64,000 nt of DNA from Xylogone sp. PMI_703 (taxonomy: Eukaryota > Ascomycota > Leotiomycetes). Position 1 is the stretch's first letter. The number at the start of each line of letters is the position of its first letter. Positions 34,171 to 44,758 of the stretch are shown here, in pieces. A program made the position numbers and the translations under genes. Where the stretch lies: contig JAJTUQ010000001.1 in NCBI GenBank assembly GCA_021399445.1, positions 5,022,001 through 5,086,000 of the forward strand, read 5' to 3'. The notes beneath the pieces are model-generated. The model was not told where the DNA came from, did no database searches, and worked only from the letters and a program-made list of their open reading frames with translations.

Positions 34171-36478
34171 CTAAGGCAGAATATCAAAAACGGTACGAAT
34201 ATTCAGCTTCCCTTCTTTTATGCTGCCTGTGGATCCAACTGTTGTCTCATCATACAAGGGCTCAATTAGGAGCTTATATGTGGCACTTTCGTTCCGTGCA
34301 CCCATTTCGTTGACTTCTCGATCCAGTGCTTCTAGGATATCATTCTTTTTGATATTCCAGGTCTTTTCATCGTTTCTGCGAGCCTTGACGACAAGAATGA
34401 GATTAGGTGCAAGAAGCGTTATTTGGATCTTTGTGAACCGATCACGCTTGACTTCGTTTGCAAGTTTGCTAAACAACTCCGTAACGTTGGCTCTTAATAC
34501 TTCTTTATACTCCCACTCCTCTTCCTTGCGCCTTGAATCGTGATAGGTGACGATCCAATACGTCAATGAAAGACTCAGCTCTGGCATACTAGGTTGATTT
34601 GCTAGAGTGGTTGAAGACGAGCTGGGTTCAGGTGCGGGCTGTTGTGTTACCTGTTTATACACACTAGTGTACCCACTCGCCGTGGCGTTGACTCCTGGAG
34701 AGTTGGATCCTTGGGACAAGGTTTGGTTCTGAATGCCTGGCTTTGTTGGTATTATAGTACCTAGATTTCTAGCCATATCAAGTCCATGGTGTTGCATAGT
34801 AGCTGCCATGTGTGATTGATGGATAGGCTGATTCTGATATGTACTATTAATACCAGCATATGGGAGAGGATTGAATGTTTGTGACGGTACCGTCGGATGG
34901 ACTGGTGGAAATATTGTGTAGTTCGGTGATGTGGTCTGCATTGAGAGTGGTCCATGAACTCCACTTGCTGTAGGTATAGGCCCAGAAAGTGGAGCTATGG
35001 GTGCGCATACATCTGATGTCTTCTGTTGTTTTTTACGAGGCCGCCTGGGCCTCTTCAACCCTTGCGCAGTGTGTTGTGTCTGAAGTGTGTTGGTCTTTTC
35101 CGAAGTCATCGGAGCTATAGGAGCTATCGGACCCGTAGTGTGATAGTACGGCATCGGTATACTAGGTGAGCTCGTATAGACCTGGTTATGTACCGCAGAT
35201 GTAGGCGCTGATTGACTGGCAGGGGGTTGGGAGGAAGTCGTAGACCCCCCTTGAGATAATGGAACCTGTGTTGCCGTTGGCTGTAACGCCCGTTGAGCGA
35301 GATGCTGGGCATCAAGTAGCCATCTTGGTGGGCTGGTCGGGGGCTTTGTAATAGTTTCCAACGGCGATTGATTGATATAGCTTGCTGTGATGGGCGCAAC
35401 TCCCGTATCAAGTGCACTCTGCGACGCCATAGTGGAAGTGTTGAGGCCAGATGACACATTCGAGATTTGGGGAGGGCAAATAGAATTGCCGTAGATTTGT
35501 TCTGTCTGTATTCTCCTTTGCTCGTCATCTCCTTCATCGGCGTCTTTACTGCGACTGGATACTGGTACCCGAAAGTTCCTTGCGACTGATGCTCCACCAA
35601 CACTTGATGTCTCGGGTTCATCGGGCTCTGATTTAACCCTCTCCTGTACTTCCACTCTTGGCCTTTTGGGTTCATTGTCATCCTGCGGGTGTTTAATCAG
35701 CGATGTAACTCAGCGAAGCTTGCTTTTATCTTACTGAATCGTCTGAAATCTCATACACAACAGGCTGAGATTGTCCATTATCAGAAGTCTGAATGGTTAA
35801 TGTCGCCGGCCTGGTCAAAACAAATACTCTGTTAGTTTTAGAAGTAATATAGAAATATGAGACTCGCCTCCAGTTTGAAGAGTTTTGTGGTGCAGTAGAA
35901 TCGACAGCGGGTTCGGATATCTCGTTATCATCCGACGAGTCAACAGACTCAGTGCCCTGCTTTGAATGCTCGCTATCACTGGATGCTTCTCTGTTTTCCA
36001 CGAGAATAAGTTTTGATAAGAGATAGATAATACTATAGTCAGAATATTAGCGATCTCCTTTCAGCTATGGCAACGGGAACACTATGCCGCGGAATACGTA
36101 CTTCGCTCTCTGTTCGGGATAATGAGATCTATTTTCATCGCGCAACTTCCGGGTTGATGACCAAAACTTCTGTCCGTTATCTGCGCTATCAAAGAATTCG
36201 GCAGCTATTGTTCTCAGCTCCACATCATTTCGATCTATTATTTTGCTTGCGGGCTTTCCAGAGATAGTTGTATAGTTTTGTATCCACTCTTTAAATTTTT
36301 CTTGGAAGCTCTTCGTCGCACTTGGAGAGGCACGACTGAAACCCAAGTCCACGAGCAATCGCCGTCTGACACGGAGGTAATAAGGAGCAGTCATGGTGAT
36401 ATTTTCCACGTGTCGCCAGTGGTAGAGATTAGGAGTCAACGGAGAGAGCGTCTCGGGACCCACTGGCTTATAAGCCAT
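34171..36478 (-). CDS. Large disordered protein of unknown function
   Basis: Predicted 709-residue product from four exons: 36102-36478, 35868-36032, 35735-35810 and 34171-35682, 710 codons. The last junction gives DDNEPKRPRVEVQERVKSEPDE. The junction at 35868 appears to be GC..AG and is a multiple of three long, so retention is also in frame. The first junction is the least certain. Residues 1-120 are ordered and basic (YYLRVRRRLLVDLGFSR). The middle is long and rich in Ser, Thr, Pro and Gln, with a nuclear-signal or AT-hook-like RPRRPRKKQQK. The last 150 residues look folded (LSLTYWIVTYHDSRRKEEEW to the end). A nuclear or chromatin role is plausible, but I recognise no family. Confidence 0.72.
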
Positions 36479-39427
36479 CGAAAGGGTGGTATCAAACAAT
36501 ACAAATAGTTATCCTGGGATGTTCTGTGGGCCATTCTGGGCCTCAAATGGAAGAGCCAAAGGTCATTATCACAATTTTCAGCACAGTGCGTAGCGTAGAG
36601 TAGGCCAATAGGAAATACCGGTCTTCGTCCGATATGAAAGTAATTTTCACTCTAGCTCAACGTATCGAGTACGCGCCCATCCATATCAAGATATGCACAA
36701 TACTACGTCTCGTAAACCTTGTTTGAAAAGTCAGCTCAACCCAGGGATATACATACGCACTCGTACTAGTCAAACGTTGCCGGCTGAAATGCCATGGAAT
36801 AAGCAATTTTGAGGTTGGATTAAGGGGCATTCCAATCGGGGCGAACCGGGAAAGAACAGGGATCGGAAATAAATATTGAAATGTGGATGGAAGCCTTCAT
36901 CATTTCTTTATGGGAGACCTCAAATCTGCATGGTCTATCACCCGAGTCCAAATATCCGAAATCTGATTTACAGTAGTAATGATCTGCTCAGATGGATGGT
37001 AATTGCGGAGATATTAGCAAATCAGTGAATAGATTATAATTTCAGTGGTCAATAATATCTGTTCACGCAGCGCCACGGGCGTATGCCAAGCTTGCAGCTT
37101 GATTTGTTGTAGGTTGGACCATCAGACCCTTATCAAAGCCTCGCCTAGTGAAGGAAGGATAATGGAAAGGAAAGGTAGTATTCCGTCGCGGTGGCTGTTT
37201 TGTTGGGAGGTTGGATGATTGAATGCGGACACGCTCGGGCCTTTGTGTAACGATGCTCTCGAGAAGGCTGTGGATTGTTGCCTGCGGGAGTTGCTGTCGC
37301 CCAAAATGCAATCTCCATCTCTTTTTGCTCCTTCTCTGGTGCCATACCTTCACACGAGCCAGTTATTATGCTGAGCCCTGCGATTGGTTCTGCAATGTAG
37401 CCGGCCTGTGAACAATGGCATATGCTATAGGGCATACCGACTGTTAAGATATTCCTTAACCCAGAATGATGGTGTTGACCCGACTTGACAGGATAGTCCA
37501 CCTGTGCGAGCCTTGCCACGGTTTAGTTGAATGACATGATAAGTACTACGTCAGGAACGGTACAAGAAGTCACATCCGGGTACTGGCTAGCCAGGGTTGC
37601 ATATATGCAATTAGAAGAACCGGATCCACCTGCCGCCCGCCTAAACGCTCTCGATTTAAGTTTTTCGAGAACAGATCTACTTGCAATGCCTTGGATTATA
37701 GCCTCAGCGTAGCCAGGCATCTGGTAAATCTAGGATGTACGTTATCTTCCAGAGCTCGACGCCGCTGAAGGGGCCTTACCAAACGTTCTACAGGCATATA
37801 TGCACATCTATTGCCAACAAGAAATCGTTTTGGCTTATTCTAGCAAATTATTTATGCACTTAGTTCATTTGCTTCAGCTTCGATGAGGTTCGTTTGGAAG
37901 TAGTGTGACTCCTGACTGTCAACTATTGCAGTGTATTTGCTTTGGAAACGCTTTGATTTCATACATAACGGTATAAGTTATGACGGCTGCATCCCTAAAA
38001 TCCAACTGGATAACTGTTCAACGCAGTTCATTTCCCTTCGTCTAGCAAGCCATAGCCAATTGTGCATTTATGTTTTTTATGTTCAACTACGCCTGATAAA
38101 TGAGGATAAATTATCCAATCAGATACCGGCTAACATCCTTCAAATCTGGTTATGCGAATTGCTAATATGTGTAGTAATTATGTACTCGAGTATGCACAAT
38201 CAGTCAAGGCTTATCAAGCGAGGGGATAATTCGTGCGTGTTCCTATTATTTACACAAATGCGTCATCTTCATACTTCATTTCAACTCTATCGAAGAGAAT
38301 ACATGTCCTCTTTCTTCACCCCTATTATTAGTTCTCTAATCGGCAACACAGAACGCCGATACAATTTCGCTACTGACCGGTTCCTATTGGTGCGTATCCT
38401 TCGTATAATCATACAGCCTCCCCCCCTATTTGATTGTTAGTACGCCCCACCAGCGGTAACGTTGATGCCTCACTTTGGGAGCATATGCCAACAGAGTTCA
38501 ACCAATAAGCGTCACAGTTCGTTGGCAGAATTTCCATGGAATTTGATAGAAAACATCAAAAGATATGGTTCCCTATAAGGAAAGCGGTATCTCAAGATTG
38601 GAAGCAAAGCCAGGCATTAACATTGCCACCAGTGGGGCGTGCTAACAATCAAATAGGGGGGAGGCTGTACCCGCATCAAAACAGTATCTCAAAATACTAT
38701 TGGCCAATGATGCTTTACATAATTCAACTGGACGAGCGAAAACGAAAACGACTAACAGCTCCCAGGGGTACATACTGTAAGTAAACGATGATTGGATAAT
38801 TTCAGCGGCAGTACTGCAGTACTAGACGTCACTTGAAGTACAGCCAAGGCTGTGTATGGACCTTAGCGTTGTTGGTTTCCCCGGATCCAGCGGAAAGCGA
38901 GTCACCTAAATCGTACCATCACGACGAGTTCGGATGGCTGATTTCCGAGTCTTGGCATCTTCACTGGCCCCGTTCGTCCCAACTCCATGAAACTCCGGCT
39001 AGAAAGTGAGAAAGAAGGTGTTAGAGGTTTATATTACTGAATTTCATCTCTATTAGTAAAAGAGCAATCACCTTAAGAGAATCAATATGTCTACATAATG
39101 TTACAATTTTCAGCTTACAACTTGTTTCAGATCGCGAAGATCTTTAGATACTTGCGATTTACCTAATACTGCTTGAACGTGCCAAGCTCTAAGCCTCCAT
39201 CCTATCACAACAATTCAGAATCGCATTTATAATAGCCATATGCAGACCCGCTAGTGCCAAGGAATCTGCAGGCAGGCGTACTAGTCCCGGCACGAGCTCT
39301 CGACATAGCCACGCCCCTGTCCCAAAGCTAGCTTTGATAACTTTAAAAAGGTTCAGCTTCCTCTTTGTTTTCTTTCAAGAAGCTCTCAATATCGGATGCT
39401 CATTCATAAAGACAATCTGGCACCAAT
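36479..39427. other. Long intergenic region
   Basis: 2.9 kb without a supported gene. The 169-codon frame at 37931-38440 starts with GTG and has no family signal. Frames at 37063-37720 overlap on both strands and lack domains. The segment just before 39428 is the promoter of the EXPERA gene. Confidence 0.5.
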
Positions 39428-40336
39428 ATGGCTTCCGTCAACATCTCCCTTCCCGTCCTTCATCCTTATCATCCAGTTGGGGTTACGATACCCGGCATGG
39501 CCTTCAACGAAACCGCGACACCGCTGCTAGTCGCGGCATTCCTAAGTGGATGGGGGCTTATAGTGCTTGCGGCGTTTCTCACGGTATCTCATCTCAGGCC
39601 TTCTCTGCGAAAGGTAGATAAGATCTTGGTGCTGTGGTTCGTTTTATGTAAGAGCAGGATCTCAATCTATGCAATGGCTTTTTCAATCGAATGACTAAGA
39701 AAAACCAAGCTGGTTCTGTCCATCTCTTTTTCGAGAGCCACTTCGTACTGAATCATGCAACACTCGCGTCGTCACAGCATTTCTTCTCACAACTTTGGAA
39801 AGAATACTCGCTATCTGATTCACGCTATCTCACGTCCGATCCTTTTGTTCTTTGCATGGAGGCCGTTACTGTAAGACATAAAATACTTTCAATTAACAAG
39901 ACAAATGAGCAACATATACTAAGTTGACGGATTTGCTCCTAGATCGGATGGGGTCCACTCTGCTTCCTCATAGCATACCAAATCGTAAATAATAGCTCCA
40001 CTCGCTACCCGATCCAAGCGATTGTTTCAGTGGGCCAGCTTTACGGCAACGTTCTCTATCTGGCAACATCCTTGTTCGATCTTTATCACAACGGCATTAG
40101 CTACTGTCGACCAGAAGGGTTCTACTTCTGGGCTTATTTCGTCTTCTTCAACTTCATATGGATTATTATTCCTCTTTGTAAGTTCCAATTGTTGAAGATG
40201 TAAAATTCTTCGTTCAATATTGATACTAATATGGGTATTCATAGTTACTCTCTTCCAATCTGTTGTTGAGACATCTAGAGCATTCGATGCGTTGAAAAAG
40301 AGAGTGAGGATCTCTGATAAGAGCAAGACCAATTAA
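39428..40336 (+). CDS. EXPERA-domain (emopamil-binding-like) membrane protein
   Basis: Predicted 235-residue endoplasmic reticulum membrane protein of the EBP/TM6SF family. Exons 39428-39647, 39710-39870, 39943-40177 and 40245-40336 give 236 codons. Four or five hydrophobic helices are visible: LLVAAFLSGWGLIVLAAFLT, the SGSVHLFFESHFVLNH block typical of EXPERA, IGWGPLCFLIAYQIVN, and the C-terminal FYFWAYFVFFNFIWIIIPLF. Family members include sterol delta8-delta7 isomerase; relatives occur in fungal meroterpenoid and sterol-modifying clusters. EXPERA acidic and His residues are present, but whether it isomerises a sterol is not certain. Neighbours give no pathway. Confidence 0.87.
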
Positions 40337-40843
40337 CCATTTGAGCATTAACCTGGACTTTTGAATGGAGGGTAGAGATGGGGAATAGATAAGGTCTCGT
40401 TATGATATAAATGCATAAGAGCACATTGATAGCGGTTTTCTATGAAATTAAGGCTAAGGATATACGATTAGAAGCATAATATTGATTATAATTAATATTA
40501 CAGAAGCGGTAGAAGAGCTTAAGTGCATGGCAACTTTAATATTACAAATAGTTGCTGGTCAGTCAACTGAGTTTCTGTAAAGACATAGCGCTCAAATATT
40601 TCTCACACTCAAGCCATAATCGAATATTTGCTCTAACAAAATCTATAGAAGTCTATTTTCACACTTTATCTATCTCGTCTACTCTATAATGCATTGAGGA
40701 ATATAGAAAGGAACATCGCCGTTACTGTAGAAAAGCGAATCAGTTAGTGTAGAACAATAACAACTTTTGGAAGAAACACAACAGGAAATCTTGGAGATAT
40801 GAAGTAATGACTTGCTTGCGATGCAAGACAGCATGGAATACTT
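40337..40843. other. Intergenic region between convergent genes
   Basis: 0.5 kb, AT-rich. 3' flanks of the EXPERA gene and the SGNH esterase. No gene seen. Confidence 0.5.
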
Positions 40844-41902
40844 TCAAAAGAAGTCAATAAAATATGAAATTTGCTTACTTATTGATGCCGCTGTCCATGC
40901 TGACGGTCTCAAGCTGGAGCCCCCACTAGCCGCGTCATTGATTCCATTGTCCACCGGGGGGGTAAGCCAACAACGAGCAAATATCTGCTGCAGACCGCCG
41001 TACCAGATATTAGCCATCTTCACATATCCTTCATCATTAGGATGAGTATCATCGGACAGATCAGCAGTGGTAATGATACCCGAATGCATATCAACCAGAT
41101 ACACCGGCTTTCCGGCATCCGTTCTCTCTTTCACTACGGATGGAAGAGCAGCATTGAATACCTGAATACACGCCTCCGTGCTAGCAACCTTGTTAGGAAT
41201 CAAAGTTGATACCAGTACTACCGTGCCAGGAACGGTACCTAGGACCTCATCAATAAGGTCTCCAAGACGCTCTGGAGCAGTGGCGGTGCTGAAGTTCTGA
41301 ATGCAGTCGTTGGTTCCTGCATGTATGATAACGAGGTTTGGCATGAAAGGCTGTAAAGAAAGCCTTGCCTTCACCTGAATCTGATCGAGTCGGTCACCGG
41401 GAGTCGCTTCGACTTGATTGTCGCTCATGTTTCCATTTGTTTTACTTCCAACGTAGTTGACATGACCTCCAGCATTGACAATTTGTTTTCTGAGATTCTC
41501 TCTGTAACCATTGCCGTCGGTCGAGCCAGTGCCGAATGTGATACTAGCGCCAAGTGGCAAGGCGCGCAGGTAAAAGTTTGGAGGAGAGGTTGAGGAGCTC
41601 CCTGTGCAAGATGGGAGTGAAGCACTGGTCGATGTTGTTGAGGCTGATACGGCTCGTTGGACGTGATTCCTTCCACGTTGAAAATCAGAGGAAGGAGTCT
41701 GGTGGCTCCTACTATCCAGAGCTAAACATTCTTCTCCTGTGCAGATGAATGCATTGCCATGTTGCGCATCTCTGGTTACGACAAGGGTCTCCCTAATGGG
41801 AAAAGCCGGAGTGTCAGCACTGAGTCCTGCAGCTGCACCGAGAACTTGCACAGCACATGTCTGTACAGCAGCCACACCCGCAGCAAGGCGGAGGAGTTGC
41901 AT
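40844..41902 (-). CDS. Secreted SGNH/GDSL esterase (CE3-like)
   Basis: An intronless frame of 352 residues starting MQLLRLAAGVAAVQTC with a likely signal peptide. A Ser/Thr-rich linker (SASTTSTSASLPSCTGSSST) precedes the hydrolase domain. Block I is LPLGASITFG with the catalytic Ser, block III is IHAGTNDC, and block V is DDTHPNDEGY with the Asp-His pair. This arrangement is that of SGNH hydrolases, and the layout resembles carbohydrate esterase family 3, which deacetylates plant cell-wall polysaccharides. The last dozen residues are atypical and follow an AAGTAAGC that could be a splice donor, so the true C-terminus may differ. Confidence 0.87.
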   Translation of the reverse strand: MQLLRLAAGVAAVQTCAVQVLGAAAGLSADTPAFPIRETLVVTRDAQHGNAFICTGEECLALDSRSHQTPSSDFQRGRNHVQRAVSASTTSTSASLPSCTGSSSTSPPNFYLRALPLGASITFGTGSTDGNGYRENLRKQIVNAGGHVNYVGSKTNGNMSDNQVEATPGDRLDQIQVKARLSLQPFMPNLVIIHAGTNDCIQNFSTATAPERLGDLIDEVLGTVPGTVVLVSTLIPNKVASTEACIQVFNAALPSVVKERTDAGKPVYLVDMHSGIITTADLSDDTHPNDEGYVKMANIWYGGLQQIFARCWLTPPVDNGINDAASGGSSLRPSAWTAASISKQISYFIDFF

Positions 41903-43616
41903 CGCGTTATGACATTGGCGATGCTCGAAAGCAATGAAAGGCGCAAATTTTTAGTCGACGAGGAAAGGCGGCATATAAAACCAACTGCCAAGACTGGTTG
42001 GGTGGCTTGCGTAGTAGACTCTTTCATGTTGGTTCTTTGTCGCTGAGCCGCTGCATAATTACGGCTGTGCAAGCGCAACTCTGTAAGAGCTAATAACTAA
42101 TCTTTAAGCACTGGCCTTTTCCAGCGCCGCGATTCTCTCTCTGTACGCGTACCCATTGCGAACAAGCTTTCATGCGCAGATCCTGTCGCAGCTTAGGTTT
42201 TCCCTCATTGGGATATTGAAGAGATACAGTATCTTACTGTTAATTAGTAAGTCCTTACTGGTAGTAGTTAAAGCGGTAGGGAGCCGCATATGCGCACAAT
42301 AATGGAATTGTTGTTCTATACCATAAGTTGTTTTTAAAGATTCCCTCTCGCGTATTTGCATTGTGCTATGAAGATATCCAGTGTTGTGCATAACTTTCAA
42401 TTCAAAATAAACAATTACGTCAGATCCGTGAGTGCTTTCTACGTAACTTGTGGAGTAGAAAATCTCTTGATAGGGCATCGAGGTACTCTAAATTGCTAGC
42501 TCTCTTAATTAATGAATCTCGAAAATTTTAATGATTACCAACAACTCGGACCGTTTCCGTCCTACCCGAACTTGGATCTAGCGATGTACACTACCTCTAA
42601 GCACGACGTCACATCTCCAGCCTTTGCTTACAGCAAATCTATTCCGTTCCTATGCACGTGTTATGCTCTTCAGATATATTAATGGAAATGCTGAAGTGGC
42701 AGTGCATTATTCTTAAACGATCCTTCGTAAGTAAACGGTGTTATTGGAAAGGCTCTAAGTCATATCTTAGACAAAGAATGCGGTGATAAAGAGGATATCA
42801 TGCTTGAATATATCTTTTATTCATATCTAGACTGTTCACGAGATTCTCGTTATTCTTCAGCACCCAATAAGTTTCTCCTTTCAATTGATACCACTCGGAT
42901 ACTCTCAGTTAAGATAATCCACATGAATCTCAAGTTTAGCATTACGGTCGCCTTTTCTTTCTGTCCGAGTAGCTCGGTCCATTGACTACAGTTGAGGTAC
43001 CAGATAACAATGCGAACAAGCAAAGTCTTACTGTCGCTTGACACCTATATCTGTTAAGTCCTTTTAAATTTATCTAATACTTATACTATCGAATAATATT
43101 CATTATTGCTTCATTTCTGTAAGGACATTCATTGTACAGCCATGAGGTTGTGTAGAAGGGCTCAACTCTTCATCCAATATGAACTGCCCCTGTGGATCAT
43201 TCTCGCCTGCATGTGACCCTCCCGATTCTTGCAAAGGCTCGCATTTGGCTGCTGTATAACTTGTCACACGCTTAATAAGATGGAGAGGTATATACGTGTG
43301 ACTCGCTTTCCAGCCCAACCATTCGATTCCAAGTGTGTACTTTCCAATTTATGCCCAACTGTTCTCGGTATACGATCTATTAGAGAGTCTTGTCTCTATC
43401 ACTCATTCCTTCTTGGGGTTGTGCGAGAAAAAGTTGAAACTTTTTCTTAAATCAGAACTTAAGGCTAGGAGTATATAATAGGGGTGACGCACGAGTCCCT
43501 TCCGACATTGTCTTGTATCAAACATCTTGATTGGAAGGGCTTACTATAACCTTTTAGTTTGGATACACACGGTCCATATTGCTTGATAATAGAGAATAGC
43601 CGATTTGCCTCTCACA
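41903..43616. other. Intergenic region
   Basis: 1.7 kb, AT-rich, with short frames only. 5' flank of the esterase and of the HET-domain remnant. Confidence 0.5.
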
Positions 43617-44431
43617 ATGGTCCAAACTCTCTACAATAGGCTACGCGGTAAAAGGCGGATTCGGATTCTAACACTGGAAGCTGGAAGTAATGAGGACTTG
43701 ATTAAGTGTCATCTCAACATAGAAACCCTCAACTCAATTATGAAGCTCTTTCTTATGAGTGGAAAGAGAACCTTGGTTTTACTAGCATCCTTTGTGACGG
43801 TGTTGATGTCTCTGTCACTCGTAACCTATCCACAGCACTTGGGGCTTTGCGTCTGAATGATCGTCCACGGTTTCTCTGGGTCGATGCAATCTGTATAAAC
43901 CAGAATGATCTGGAAGAAAAATCCAAACAGATTCCACTTATGCGAGATATCTATGCCTCAGCAAAGTCTGTCCTTTTATGGCTTGGTTCTAGCTTTCGGG
44001 GAGTCGAGACTGCATTCACTGTGTTCTCGTACCTCGCTCAATTAGCTCTTGAAAAACATCCGACGGGAAAGCCTGATACAGTGACACCAGAGCAGTTCCT
44101 CGCAAATAGCATAATTATGCGCCCAAAGCACGGTTCGCTCATTCGACAAAAGGAGCTGATCCTGGCTACGCATGACAGGAACGAGATGTATATTGAAAGA
44201 TTTGGCCTACGGCCAGATCTCACTCACGATGAGAGATTCAGGTTCGGGGACGATGAAACATGGGAGGCAATTGATACGCTGTTCGGTAATTCTTACTTTC
44301 AAAGATGTTGGATAGTCCAAGAGGTGGCAGTTGCCGAAGTGGTATATGTGATATGTGGGCCTCACAAGATACACTGGGATCTCTCCAGGCTTGCAAACGA
44401 GGGCCGGATCTATCTAATTCTATTTTGCTAG
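43617..44431 (+). pseudogene. Truncated, frameshifted HET-domain gene
   Basis: Heterokaryon-incompatibility (HET) domain sequence. From the ATG at 43617 the frame encodes RLRGKRRIRILTLEAGSNED; the following conserved block LNYEALSYEWKENLGF lies in another frame (offset by one base), and no intron of plausible size joins them. The second frame continues with the signature FLWVDAICINQND, KSKQIPLMRDIYASAKSVLLWLG and CWIVQEVAVAE, then stops at 44431 soon after ICGPHKIHWDLSRL. Intact HET proteins carry several hundred further residues, so the gene is both shifted and truncated. It lies beside the protease/NLR genes of the presumed cell-death island. A short expressed HET protein from 43706 is an alternative. 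Confidence 0.7.
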
Positions 44432-44758
44432 ATAGATGTTACTAAGTCTCTATTTGAATTATACTTTATATCATACTCCAAAAATCGAGAATCATTCTAC
44501 ACTACGTGTAACATAACTATTTCTGTACTGTGTAGAAGACTTTTAGCCATTCACAATATCATCCTAAGCACCTTACTCACTAGATAGCAAACCAGCAACA
44601 TCTTCATCTTTATTAAATGGATCTAAACTAACATGTATTTTAGTGGTTAGAACTCACGTTTCCTACATATCAAGCATATGCAGTGTAGAAAAGTCAGTGT
44701 TAGCATGAAGCGTATAGTTACATGATGTGAAAAGGAGCAGAGGTATTGCCTCCAGGTT
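44432..44758. other. Short gap between HET remnant and protease gene
   Basis: No continuation of the HET protein is visible in any frame. The stretch is AT-rich 3' flank. Confidence 0.5.

Noticed and set aside
35124..35681. 185-codon minus-strand frame inside the 709-residue gene
   Set aside because: It is a shadow of the real frame; codon content and splice phase support the other frame.
37931..38440. 169-codon plus-strand frame
   Set aside because: Starts at GTG, has no family motif, sits in an AT-rich gap and has no supporting splice partner.
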